Shown: piece by piece, positions 1 through 5,395 of the stretch
Position numbering within the stretch: the stretch's first letter is position 1
Layout of the letters: every line of letters begins with the position of its first letter
NCBI GenBank assembly: GCA_900290315.1
Contig: OKRF01000164.1
Coordinates: 234-5,630 of the forward strand
Length of the DNA: 5,397 nt
DNA from: Candidatus Sulfopaludibacter sp. SbA3
GTDB taxonomy: Bacteria > Acidobacteriota > Terriglobia > Bryobacterales > Bryobacteraceae
Reading direction: 5' to 3'
Program-made: the position numbers and the translations under genes
The notes under the pieces: generated by a model
Told to the model about the DNA's origin: nothing
The model's input: only the letters and a program-made list of their open reading frames with translations
The model's database searches: none

Positions 1-102
1 TCACTCCCCAAAATCGCCCGCTGCGTCACCCACAACCTGCGTCTGGCAGACGCCAAAAAGCAGCTCCCGGCCGCCAAACAGGGCTTCCGCCGGGCTGCCT
101 GA
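1..102 (+). CDS. C-terminal fragment of an unrecognised protein (window-edge partial)
   Basis: Frame 1 is open from the window edge to a TGA at 100-102 and gives 33 residues, beginning SLPKIARCVTHN and ending KQGFRRAA. Most codons end in G or C, as in the confident genes of this window. The peptide is basic and has a plausible amphipathic, helical C-terminus. It would be convergent with the POTRA gene on the other strand, with a 32-bp gap. No domain can be recognised from so short a piece. The reverse strand is also open here as an extension of a shadow frame, so a non-coding interpretation remains possible. Confidence 0.4.
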   Translation, partial: SLPKIARCVTHNLRLADAKKQLPAAKQGFRRAA

Positions 103-122
103 GGAGCCGCCCGGGCAATTTT
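90..122 (+). terminator. Weak candidate Rho-independent terminator
   Basis: CCGGGC at 90-95 can pair with GCCCGG at 109-114, and a nested GGCT (93-96) / AGCC (105-108) offers an alternative stem. A short AATTTT run follows at 117-122. The stem overlaps the stop codon of the edge gene, the loop is long (13 nt) and the T-run is short, so this is only suggestive. It lies in the gap between two convergent coding regions, where a terminator is expected. Confidence 0.22.
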
Positions 123-134
123 CACCGTCCACCG

Positions 135-1598
135 CTACCGATCTTTGACAATCTGGTGCATTGCGGCAAAGGCGGAGGGCGACGTGTATCCTTCCCCGGC
201 CCCAACCCCCAGCCCCTGCATTTCTTCCCCGCCGCGGCCCCCACGTCCCCCACGCCGTCCCGGCTTCGTCTTCGGATCGTCCGCCGCGAATCGCAGCGTC
301 ACATCCACCGTATGGCCCTTGTCGTCGATCTTGGTCTCCGCCTTGGTGACGCCCAGATGATCGAAGACGCCGTCGTCGCGCACCCGCTTCAGGAAGAAGT
401 CCGGATACTCGGGGTTGAACGGGCTGCCCGGCTTCAGATTCCACATGCGATTCATCTCCGCCTCGCCCTCCAGGTCGAGCCCCACATACGTGACCTTACC
501 CATGGTGAACAGCGGACCCGCATCCACGTGGACCGCCACATCCACAGTCTTCTTCTCGTCGTTCAGCTTCCGCTGGGTGGTGACTTTGGCCTCCAGGTAG
601 CCGCCCTTCCGCATGGCCACGTGGATCCGTTCCACGCCCTCGCTGACCCGGTCGAAATTGGCGATGTCGCCGGACTTGAAATCGCCCGCTTTCATCAGCG
701 CTTCGGGATTCAGCGGCACCGGCCCGTCCAGCGCCACCTTCGCCAGCGAATACACTTCGCCTTCGTCCACCGTGACATGGACTTTGATGCCCTCCACGTC
801 CGATACCGGCTCCGTGGTAACACTTGGGAATGCCACGCGGATGCGCCCGCGCGCCTCATAAAGGGGACGGATCCCGGTATCCAGCAGGTTGCGCAGCGCC
901 TTCTCGGTGTATGGCAGCCCGACTGCGCTGGCCCATATGGCGTCCTGTAGCACCGTCTGGGTGATCACTTTGTTGCCTTCGAAGGTCACCCGAGCCACGG
1001 CAGGCAGCGCCTTCGCCGGCCGGAAAACGATGAAGTACTGATCGGGCGCATCGTTCATCACCTCTGCTTTGACCTTCTGCGGCGCCTCTTTCGACGCCAG
1101 AAAATCTTCCACCAGCCTCACGTAGTGGTCCAGAACGGGCTTGGTGGCGGGCAGCCTGGCGGTGTTGAACAGCGGATCCTGCTGGTGGAGGAAGTCTTCG
1201 ATCTCCTTGGCCGCCACGCCCAGGTCTTCCATGCGAACGGGATACGCCGTGGGCGTCTCCACCACCTGAAAGGTCGCCAGATAGGTCTTGCTGCCGTCGC
1301 TGTCGGGGCCGAATTTGTAGCTCACGTTTTCAAACGCGCCGCACCCCAGCAGCCGGTCGCGGGCGGCATCGAACTCCGGTTTCCCGGCCATCTGGCCGAT
1401 TTTGAGCCCCGCGACGGCGAGCACCTGCTCCGCCGTATAATCGTGATTGCCTTCCACGGTGAGCCGCTGGATGGGCCATTTGTCGGCGGGCGCCGCGGCG
1501 GGTGGGGAAGGCGCGGCGGCCTTCTTTTGCGGTGGGCGTTTGGTCTGCGCGAATCCGCACCCGGCGGCCAGCATCAAAAGAACTAGCAGCCATCTCAT
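135..1598 (-). CDS. Exported POTRA-repeat protein, BamA-like but lacking a beta-barrel
   Basis: The 487-residue product starts with Arg2, a hydrophobic core (LLVLLMLAA) and LAAGC, a lipobox-like motif with Cys14. It is therefore a candidate lipoprotein, although Sec cleavage after GFA (residue 17) is an alternative. A Lys/Pro/Ala-rich linker (18-39) follows. Several segments then resemble the POTRA beta-alpha-alpha-beta-beta pattern: about 41-114 (IQRLTVEGN start), a degenerate one at 120-195, 200-280 (VARVTFEGNKV, a typical POTRA opening), 283-361 and 364-437. The count recalls the five POTRAs of BamA. The barrel that should follow is missing. The protein instead ends in an Arg/Gly-rich stretch (447-457) and a short tail. 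POTRA domains bind unfolded outer-membrane proteins or partner subunits, so a periplasmic or membrane-anchored assembly or scaffolding role is inferred. The start is chosen because it alone gives the signal peptide. The gene is divergent from lpdA. A partial BamA/TamA-family relative is the main alternative. Confidence 0.8.
   Translation of the reverse strand: MRWLLVLLMLAAGCGFAQTKRPPQKKAAAPSPPAAAPADKWPIQRLTVEGNHDYTAEQVLAVAGLKIGQMAGKPEFDAARDRLLGCGAFENVSYKFGPDSDGSKTYLATFQVVETPTAYPVRMEDLGVAAKEIEDFLHQQDPLFNTARLPATKPVLDHYVRLVEDFLASKEAPQKVKAEVMNDAPDQYFIVFRPAKALPAVARVTFEGNKVITQTVLQDAIWASAVGLPYTEKALRNLLDTGIRPLYEARGRIRVAFPSVTTEPVSDVEGIKVHVTVDEGEVYSLAKVALDGPVPLNPEALMKAGDFKSGDIANFDRVSEGVERIHVAMRKGGYLEAKVTTQRKLNDEKKTVDVAVHVDAGPLFTMGKVTYVGLDLEGEAEMNRMWNLKPGSPFNPEYPDFFLKRVRDDGVFDHLGVTKAETKIDDKGHTVDVTLRFAADDPKTKPGRRGGRGGRGGEEMQGLGVGAGEGYTSPSAFAAMHQIVKDR
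228..260 (-). repeat. RGG-type low-complexity coding repeat
   Basis: Residues 447-457 of the POTRA protein are only Gly and Arg, with RGG recurring three times. On the plus strand this appears as a C-rich run at about 228-260. It sits just where the beta-barrel would begin in a BamA protein. It may be a flexible, basic linker or a site for nucleic acid or lipid contact. No function is established from sequence. Confidence 0.6.
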
Positions 1599-1604
1599 CT
1601 TTTC

Positions 1605-1610
1605 ATGGTA
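1605..1610 (-). promoter_or_regulatory. Candidate -10 box for the POTRA gene
   Basis: Read on the minus strand, TACCAT fits the TANNNT form of a sigma-70 -10 element and lies exactly 6 nt before the ATG at 1598. Transcription would then start at or next to the start codon, giving a leaderless mRNA. There is no good TTGACA-like -35 at 16-18 bp. The 5-nt AAAAG before the ATG is at best a poor ribosome-binding site. Confidence 0.28.
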
Positions 1611-1614
1611 GACG

Positions 1615-1634
1615 CACCGGCTGTGGCGCCGGTG
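1615..1634. promoter_or_regulatory. Perfect 7-bp dyad in the divergent intergenic region (possible operator)
   Basis: CACCGGC at 1615-1621 and GCCGGTG at 1628-1634 are exact inverted repeats around a 6-nt spacer (TGTGGC). The centre (1624.5) lies within 2 bp of the middle of the 55-bp intergenic region. The arms cover where the -35 regions of both divergent promoters should lie (about 1619-1624 for lpdA and 1628-1633 for the POTRA gene). A dimeric regulator bound here could control both genes. No T-run follows, so it does not look like a terminator. A chance GC-rich palindrome is possible. Confidence 0.35.
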
Positions 1635-1641
1635 ACATAGG

Positions 1642-1647
1642 TAGAAT
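1642..1647 (+). promoter_or_regulatory. Candidate -10 box of the lpdA-lipB-E2 operon
   Basis: TAGAAT matches the sigma-70 -10 consensus TATAAT at five of six positions. It is followed by six A residues and then directly by the GTG start at 1654. The normal distance from -10 to transcription start places the +1 at or beside the GTG, so the operon mRNA may be leaderless. No purine-rich Shine-Dalgarno sequence lies at the usual spacing. No convincing -35 hexamer is seen; the intergenic dyad occupies that place. Confidence 0.45.
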
Positions 1648-1653
1648 AAAAAA

Positions 1654-3048
1654 GTGCCTTACGATCTTGTGGTTATCGGAAGTGGTCCCGGCGGCTACTC
1701 GGCAGCGATTCGCGCCGGCCAATACGGATTGAAGACAGCTCTGGTGGAGAAACAGGCGAGACTGGGCGGTACCTGCCTTTTGGTGGGCTGCATTCCCACC
1801 AAATCGCTGTTACAGACGGCCGACGTCTGGGATCGCTTTGTGCATTCCGACGCCGAAGGAATCCACTGCGAAAATCCGCGCCTGGAGTATCCCAAGGTCA
1901 AAGACCGCAAAGACGGCATCGTCACCAAGCACTCCAAGGGCGTGGAAATGCTGCTCAAGCGGGCCAAGGTCGAGCGGATTTCCGGCTACGCCACCCTGAT
2001 GGGCGGCGGCAAGGTGGAAGTGAAGAGCGATGCCGGCGTGCAGACCCTGGAAGCGAAGAACATCATCATCGCCACCGGGTCTGAGGCGCGCATGCTCCCG
2101 GGCATGCAGCCGGACCCCGATTTCATCCTCACCAACATCGAAATCCTGAACCTGACCGCCGTGCCCAAGAGCCTGATCATTATCGGCGCGGGCGCCGTGG
2201 GGGTGGAGTTCGCGTCCATCTTCAAGCGCTTCGGCACGGATGTCACCGTCGTCGAAATGCTGCCGCGCGTGGTCCCGGTGGAAGACGAAGACATCTCCAA
2301 GGAATTGGAGCGCTGCTTCAAGAAACAGAAAATCCGCGTGGAGACAGGCGCGCGCGCCGAAAACATTCAGAAGACGGACACCGGCGTCACCCTGACCCTG
2401 ACCACCAGGGACGGCAAGCAGGAGCAACTCTCGGCGGAGAAATTGCTCGTGGCGGTGGGCCGCAAGCCCAACACCGAAAACATCGGCCTGCAGAACACCA
2501 AGGTGGAACTGGACCGCGGCTTCATCAAGGTGGACGCTCACCAGCAGACCGCCGAACCCGGCGTCTACGCCATTGGCGACGTGGTGGCCGGGACGCCGCA
2601 ACTGGCGCACGTGGCCACCCGCGAAGGCATGATCGCCGTCGCACACATGGCTGGTAAGCCGGCCGTTCCCATCAATAAGAATCGCATTCCCGGTTGCACT
2701 TATACCGAGCCGGGCATCGGCAGCGTAGGGCTCACCGAGGCGCAGGCCAAGGCGCAGGGGCGCAAGGTGAAGGTGGGGAAGTTCCCCTTCGCCGGCAACA
2801 GCCGCGCCACCATCCTGGGCCATCACGAAGGCTTCATCAAAGTGGTGGCCGACGAGCAGTACGGCGAGATTCTGGGGGTCCACATCATCGGTCCGGAGGG
2901 CTTTGAGCTGGTCGCCGAGGCGGTCGCGGCCATGGAGGCCGAAGCCACCGTCGAGGTGATGATGCAGACCATCCACGCCCACCCCACGCTCTATGAAGCC
3001 GTGGGCGAGGCCTTCAACGCCGTCTACGGTCTCTCCATCAATGCGTAA
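1654..3048 (+). CDS. lpdA: Dihydrolipoyl dehydrogenase (E3)
   Basis: This cytoplasmic flavoprotein (464 residues, normal for the family) reoxidises the dihydrolipoyl arm of E2 and passes electrons through FAD to NAD+. The N-terminal FAD-binding motif is GSGPGGY (9-15). The redox-active disulfide is Cys41/Cys46 in GGTCLLVGCIPTK. The NAD-binding Rossmann motif is GAGAVGVEF (178-186), and the second FAD contact is YAIGDV (305-310). The C-terminal dimerisation domain carries HAHPTLYE, with the catalytic pair His443/Glu448. All key residues are present. Leu43 stands where many homologues have Asn in CLNVGC. The GTG start is supported because MPYDLVVIGSG is the usual family N-terminus and no other start fits. 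It is the first gene of the operon; its last 8 nt overlap the lipB start. Mercuric or glutathione reductase is excluded by the lipoamide-type HAHPT ending and by the neighbours. Confidence 0.97.
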   Translation: MPYDLVVIGSGPGGYSAAIRAGQYGLKTALVEKQARLGGTCLLVGCIPTKSLLQTADVWDRFVHSDAEGIHCENPRLEYPKVKDRKDGIVTKHSKGVEMLLKRAKVERISGYATLMGGGKVEVKSDAGVQTLEAKNIIIATGSEARMLPGMQPDPDFILTNIEILNLTAVPKSLIIIGAGAVGVEFASIFKRFGTDVTVVEMLPRVVPVEDEDISKELERCFKKQKIRVETGARAENIQKTDTGVTLTLTTRDGKQEQLSAEKLLVAVGRKPNTENIGLQNTKVELDRGFIKVDAHQQTAEPGVYAIGDVVAGTPQLAHVATREGMIAVAHMAGKPAVPINKNRIPGCTYTEPGIGSVGLTEAQAKAQGRKVKVGKFPFAGNSRATILGHHEGFIKVVADEQYGEILGVHIIGPEGFELVAEAVAAMEAEATVEVMMQTIHAHPTLYEAVGEAFNAVYGLSINA

Positions 3049-3769
3049 CTGCGAACTGCGCGAACTCGGACGCGTCAGCTACTCCAGCGCGCTGGAACTG
3101 CAACAGGAACTGATTGCCGCGCGCAAGGCGGGGCAGGTTCCCGACCAGTTGCTGCTGCTGGAGCACCCGCACGTGATCACGCTGGGGCGCAACGGCCACA
3201 TGGAAAACCTGCTGGCCAGCCACGAGATCCTGGGCCGCGCGGGCATTTCCTTCTATGCCACGGACCGCGGCGGCGACGTCACTTATCACGGTCCCGGACA
3301 ACTGGTGGGCTATCCGATTCTGGACCTCAAGGATTGGAAGCGTGACGTGGGCGCCTACGTCCGCGGCATCGAGCAGACCATCATCGCCACCCTGGGAGAT
3401 TTCGGTATCGCGGCCGGGCGCATTCCCAAATTGACCGGCGTGTGGGTGGACGGGCGGAAGATCGCGGCCATCGGAGTCCACCTGAGCCGCTGGGTGACGT
3501 CGCACGGTTTCGCCCTGAACGTGAATACCGATTTGAGTTATTTCCAGTACATTGTGCCGTGCGGTCTCACTAAGCCCGTGACCAGCATGGCACACCTTGG
3601 CGTGCACACCACGCTGGAAGAAGTTTCGCGCGTTTTGGCCGTTCATTTTGGCCGCGTTTTTGACTGCGAGATGGAAAGAGAGAACCGACATGACCGACGT
3701 AGTGATGCCCCAGATGGGCGAGAGCATTGTGGAAGGGACGCTGACCAAGTGGCTCAAGAAGCCCGGTGA
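3041..3769 (+). CDS. lipB: Lipoyl(octanoyl) transferase
   Basis: LipB transfers octanoyl from octanoyl-ACP to the target lysine of lipoyl domains, the first step of de novo protein lipoylation. The product has 242 residues. Family motifs are RGGDVTYHGPGQLVGYP (76-92), a KIAAIGVHLSRWVTSHG block (140-156) with the expected catalytic Lys140, and IVPCGL with the acyl-thioester Cys174. The ATG at 3041 is preferred over an in-frame ATG at 2993 because the protein then begins MRNCELRELGRVSY, as LipB proteins do. This start lies inside the lpdA end (8-nt overlap) with no Shine-Dalgarno, suggesting translational coupling. The family core appears to end near residue 210 (HFGRVFDCE). The remaining roughly 32 charged residues are encoded in the frame overlapping the E2 gene for 80 nt and look like an accidental extension. 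Confidence 0.95.
   Translation: MRNCELRELGRVSYSSALELQQELIAARKAGQVPDQLLLLEHPHVITLGRNGHMENLLASHEILGRAGISFYATDRGGDVTYHGPGQLVGYPILDLKDWKRDVGAYVRGIEQTIIATLGDFGIAAGRIPKLTGVWVDGRKIAAIGVHLSRWVTSHGFALNVNTDLSYFQYIVPCGLTKPVTSMAHLGVHTTLEEVSRVLAVHFGRVFDCEMERENRHDRRSDAPDGREHCGRDADQVAQEAR
3673..3682 (+). promoter_or_regulatory. Ribosome-binding site of the E2 gene
   Basis: GGAAAGAGAG lies inside the lipB coding region and ends 7 nt before the ATG at 3690. It is the only clear purine-rich Shine-Dalgarno-like sequence before a start in this window. It supports choosing 3690 rather than the in-frame upstream ATG at 3597, and suggests that E2 can be initiated independently of lipB termination. Confidence 0.55.
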
Positions 3770-4967
3770 ACGCATCGAACGCGACGAGCCCCTCTTCGAG
3801 ATTTCGACCGATAAAGTCGATACCGAAATTCCTGCGCCCGCGGCTGGCACCCTGGCTGAGATTCTGGTGGAGGAAGGCAAGACGGTCGGCATCAATACCA
3901 TAGTGGCGCGCATCGATGAAGGCGGCTCCGCTGCGGTGGCCGCTCCGCCTAGGGCTGCCGAGCCAGTACCCGCCCCGGCCCCGCCGCCGGCGGCCGCTCC
4001 TGCTCCACCGCCTCCTCCGGTCGAAGAGCCAATCGCTGGCGCGGAGCCGGCCGGCCCGCTTTCCCCGCTGGTACGCAAGATGGCGCGCGAAAACAATATC
4101 GATCTCAGCAAGGTGCCGGGTACCGGAGCCGGTGGACGGATCACCAGGCAGGACGTGGAAGCGTACATGGCGGGGTCAGCCGCACCTGCGCCGCCTCCAC
4201 CCCCCGCGCCAACTTACGTCGCGCCCGCCCCGCCTCCGCTTGCCCCTGTTGCTCCGCTGCCGCCTGCCGGACAGGCCCGCACGCGCATCGAACCGCTCAG
4301 CACCATGCGCATCAAGATCGCCGAGCACATGGTCATGTCGAAGCGTACCTCGGCGCACGTCACCACGGTGCACCGCGTGGATATGACCAAAGTGGCCAAA
4401 ATGCGCGAACGAAACAAGGCCCTCTTCCAGCAGAACTACGGCTTCTCTCTCACCTACCTGCCGTTCATCGCGCGCGCCTCGGTGGTGGCCCTGCGGCAGT
4501 TCCCGCTACTCAACGCGTCGCTCGATAACAACAACATCATCTACCACAACGAAATCAACATCGGGATCGCGGTGGCGCTGGAAAACGGCCTCATCGTGCC
4601 GGTAGTTCGCGCCGCCGATGAGAAAAACGTGCTGGGGCTGCAGCGCTCCATCGTGGACCTCGCCGCCCGCGCCCGTTCGCGCCAATTGAAGCCCGATGAA
4701 GTGCAGGGCGGCACCTTCTCCATCACCAATTTCGGCAGCTTCGGCAGCCTCATGGGCACGCCCGTGATCAACCAGCCGCAAGTCGCCATCATGGGCGTGG
4801 GCACGGTGGACAAGACCCCCGTGGTAATCGAAGACGCCATCGCCATCCGCTCGATCTGCCATCTGTCCCTGAGCTTCGACCACCGGCTCATCGATGGGGC
4901 TCTCGCGGACCAGTTCATGACCAAAGTCAAGCAGGTCCTCGAAAACTGGAGCGAGGAAGTTCTGTAA
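3690..4967 (+). CDS. 2-oxo acid dehydrogenase E2 (dihydrolipoamide acyltransferase), substrate unassigned
   Basis: The 425-residue core subunit of a 2-oxo acid dehydrogenase complex takes the acyl group from E1 on its lipoyl arm and transfers it to CoA. It has one N-terminal lipoyl domain (about 1-77), with the lipoylated Lys42 in STDKVDTE. A Pro/Ala-rich linker (81-112) follows, then a peripheral subunit-binding domain (122-160; SPLVRKMARENNIDL and GTGAGGRITRQDVE), a second Pro/Ala linker (162-195) and the acyltransferase domain (about 198-425). The active-site motif is DHRLIDG, with His398 and Asp402. GTFSITNFGSFG (341-352) is also characteristic. The start at 3690 gives the canonical lipoyl-domain N-terminus MTDVVMPQMGES. 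The neighbouring lpdA and lipB supply E3 and the lipoylation step. E1 is not in the window. The GESIVEGT opening occurs in 2-oxoglutarate and branched-chain types, so sucB or bkdB cannot be chosen safely. Confidence 0.95.
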   Translation: MTDVVMPQMGESIVEGTLTKWLKKPGERIERDEPLFEISTDKVDTEIPAPAAGTLAEILVEEGKTVGINTIVARIDEGGSAAVAAPPRAAEPVPAPAPPPAAAPAPPPPPVEEPIAGAEPAGPLSPLVRKMARENNIDLSKVPGTGAGGRITRQDVEAYMAGSAAPAPPPPPAPTYVAPAPPPLAPVAPLPPAGQARTRIEPLSTMRIKIAEHMVMSKRTSAHVTTVHRVDMTKVAKMRERNKALFQQNYGFSLTYLPFIARASVVALRQFPLLNASLDNNNIIYHNEINIGIAVALENGLIVPVVRAADEKNVLGLQRSIVDLAARARSRQLKPDEVQGGTFSITNFGSFGSLMGTPVINQPQVAIMGVGTVDKTPVVIEDAIAIRSICHLSLSFDHRLIDGALADQFMTKVKQVLENWSEEVL

Positions 4968-4979
4968 ACGGCCTGGCGG

Positions 4980-5343
4980 TGGAACTTGTCTTGCCAGTTC
5001 TCAATGAGTGTGAGGGGCAGCGGCGCCACGGAACCGGTGGTCGGCATGATAAAGCGCTGGCCGTCGGCAACGTCGAGACACCCGGAATGCGGAAGAGAGT
5101 TTTCGGCTCGCTGAACGCAAGCGCACCCTTGACGGACACCCCCTGGAGCGAATTGTCGAGGCCCACGAAGAACAGTTCGCTGCCATCGTCACGCCAGCCG
5201 ACCAGCCAGGCGCCGTCTCTGAAAACCTGCCGCTTTTCGCCGGCTGCGTGCGGCGATGGTGCGGTTTCGAAGGCCTGTACGTGTACTTCCGGCACACCAG
5301 GCACAGAATCGACGCAGTTCACCCTCTCACCGCTCGCAGTCAT
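4980..5343 (-). pseudogene. Frameshifted C-terminal remnant of a TolB/PD40-like beta-propeller protein
   Basis: From 5343 downwards one minus-strand frame reads VPEVHVQAF, then GWRDDGSELFFVGLDNSL, then FSEPKTLFRIPG. This resembles the last blades of PD40/TolB-like propellers often fused to Ser/Thr kinases or found alone in Acidobacteriota (typical pattern: EVYVQPF, W..DG.ELFF, LF). After about 5085 the frame loses similarity. A different frame resumes with DVADGQRFIMPTTG and PLTLIENWQDKF (down to about 4982), matching the usual DVSPDGQRF and PLTVVLNW ending of these proteins. A one-base loss (or two-base gain) near 5070-5090 explains this. No stop codon follows at the expected place, and the upstream frame is closed by a TAA at 5383-5385. 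It is convergent with the E2 gene. A sequencing error could mimic the frameshift. This remnant is the only content I can support in the stretch after 4967; the plus-strand frame here looks like a shadow. Confidence 0.5.
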
Positions 5344-5395
5344 AGTAGAAGCTGTCGGCGTCAGCTTGATTCTTCCCCTTGATTAGGTTCGAGAC
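5327..5395 (-). CDS. Possible C-terminal fragment entering from the right edge
   Basis: A minus-strand frame open from the window edge encodes 22 residues (VSNLIKGKNQADADSFYYD, then CER) and stops at TGA (5329-5327). Its codons mostly end in G or C and the composition looks protein-like. It overlaps the start of the propeller remnant in a different frame. It could be the end of a separate gene, another shifted piece of the same decayed gene, or chance. No family is recognised. Confidence 0.22.
   Translation of the reverse strand, partial: VSNLIKGKNQADADSFYYDCER

Noticed and set aside
1..444. Long minus-strand frame of 147 codons covering the end of the POTRA gene
   Set aside because: It overlaps the well-supported POTRA frame on the same strand, and its product is Gly/Arg-rich without any motif. 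It is a GC-driven shadow.
156..950. Plus-strand 264-codon frame opposite the POTRA gene
   Set aside because: It is antisense to a coding region with clear POTRA features. Its His/Arg-rich composition is typical of a reverse-frame shadow in GC-rich DNA.
1595..1606. Mini upstream ORF (ATG AAA AGA TGA) overlapping the POTRA gene start on the minus strand
   Set aside because: Three codons can arise by chance. If the -10-like box at 1605-1610 is used, this ATG would not be in the transcript.
1810..2982. Minus-strand 390-codon frame inside lpdA
   Set aside because: It is the reverse complement shadow of lpdA, rich in His, Asp and Gly with no domain, and lpdA is certain.
3597..3689. Upstream ATG extension of the E2 gene
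   Set aside because: It would add 31 residues before the canonical lipoyl-domain N-terminus, deep inside lipB. The Shine-Dalgarno fits the ATG at 3690.
3038..4168. Minus-strand 376-codon frame across lipB and the E2 gene
   Set aside because: It is antisense to two certain genes. Its Gly/Ala-rich part only mirrors the Pro/Ala linker codons of E2.
4982..5000. Inverted repeat GAACT/AGTTC shortly after the E2 stop as a terminator
   Set aside because: The stem is only 5 bp, is AT-containing with a 9-nt loop, and no T-run follows, so it is too weak to call.
5070..5090. Programmed ribosomal frameshift in the propeller remnant
   Set aside because: There is no slippery heptamer and no stimulating structure is evident. 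Decay or a sequence error is simpler.
4979..5386. Plus-strand 135-codon frame after the E2 gene
   Set aside because: The product is Ser/Thr/Pro-rich without motif. The opposite strand carries recognisable propeller-like sequence, so this is probably a shadow.
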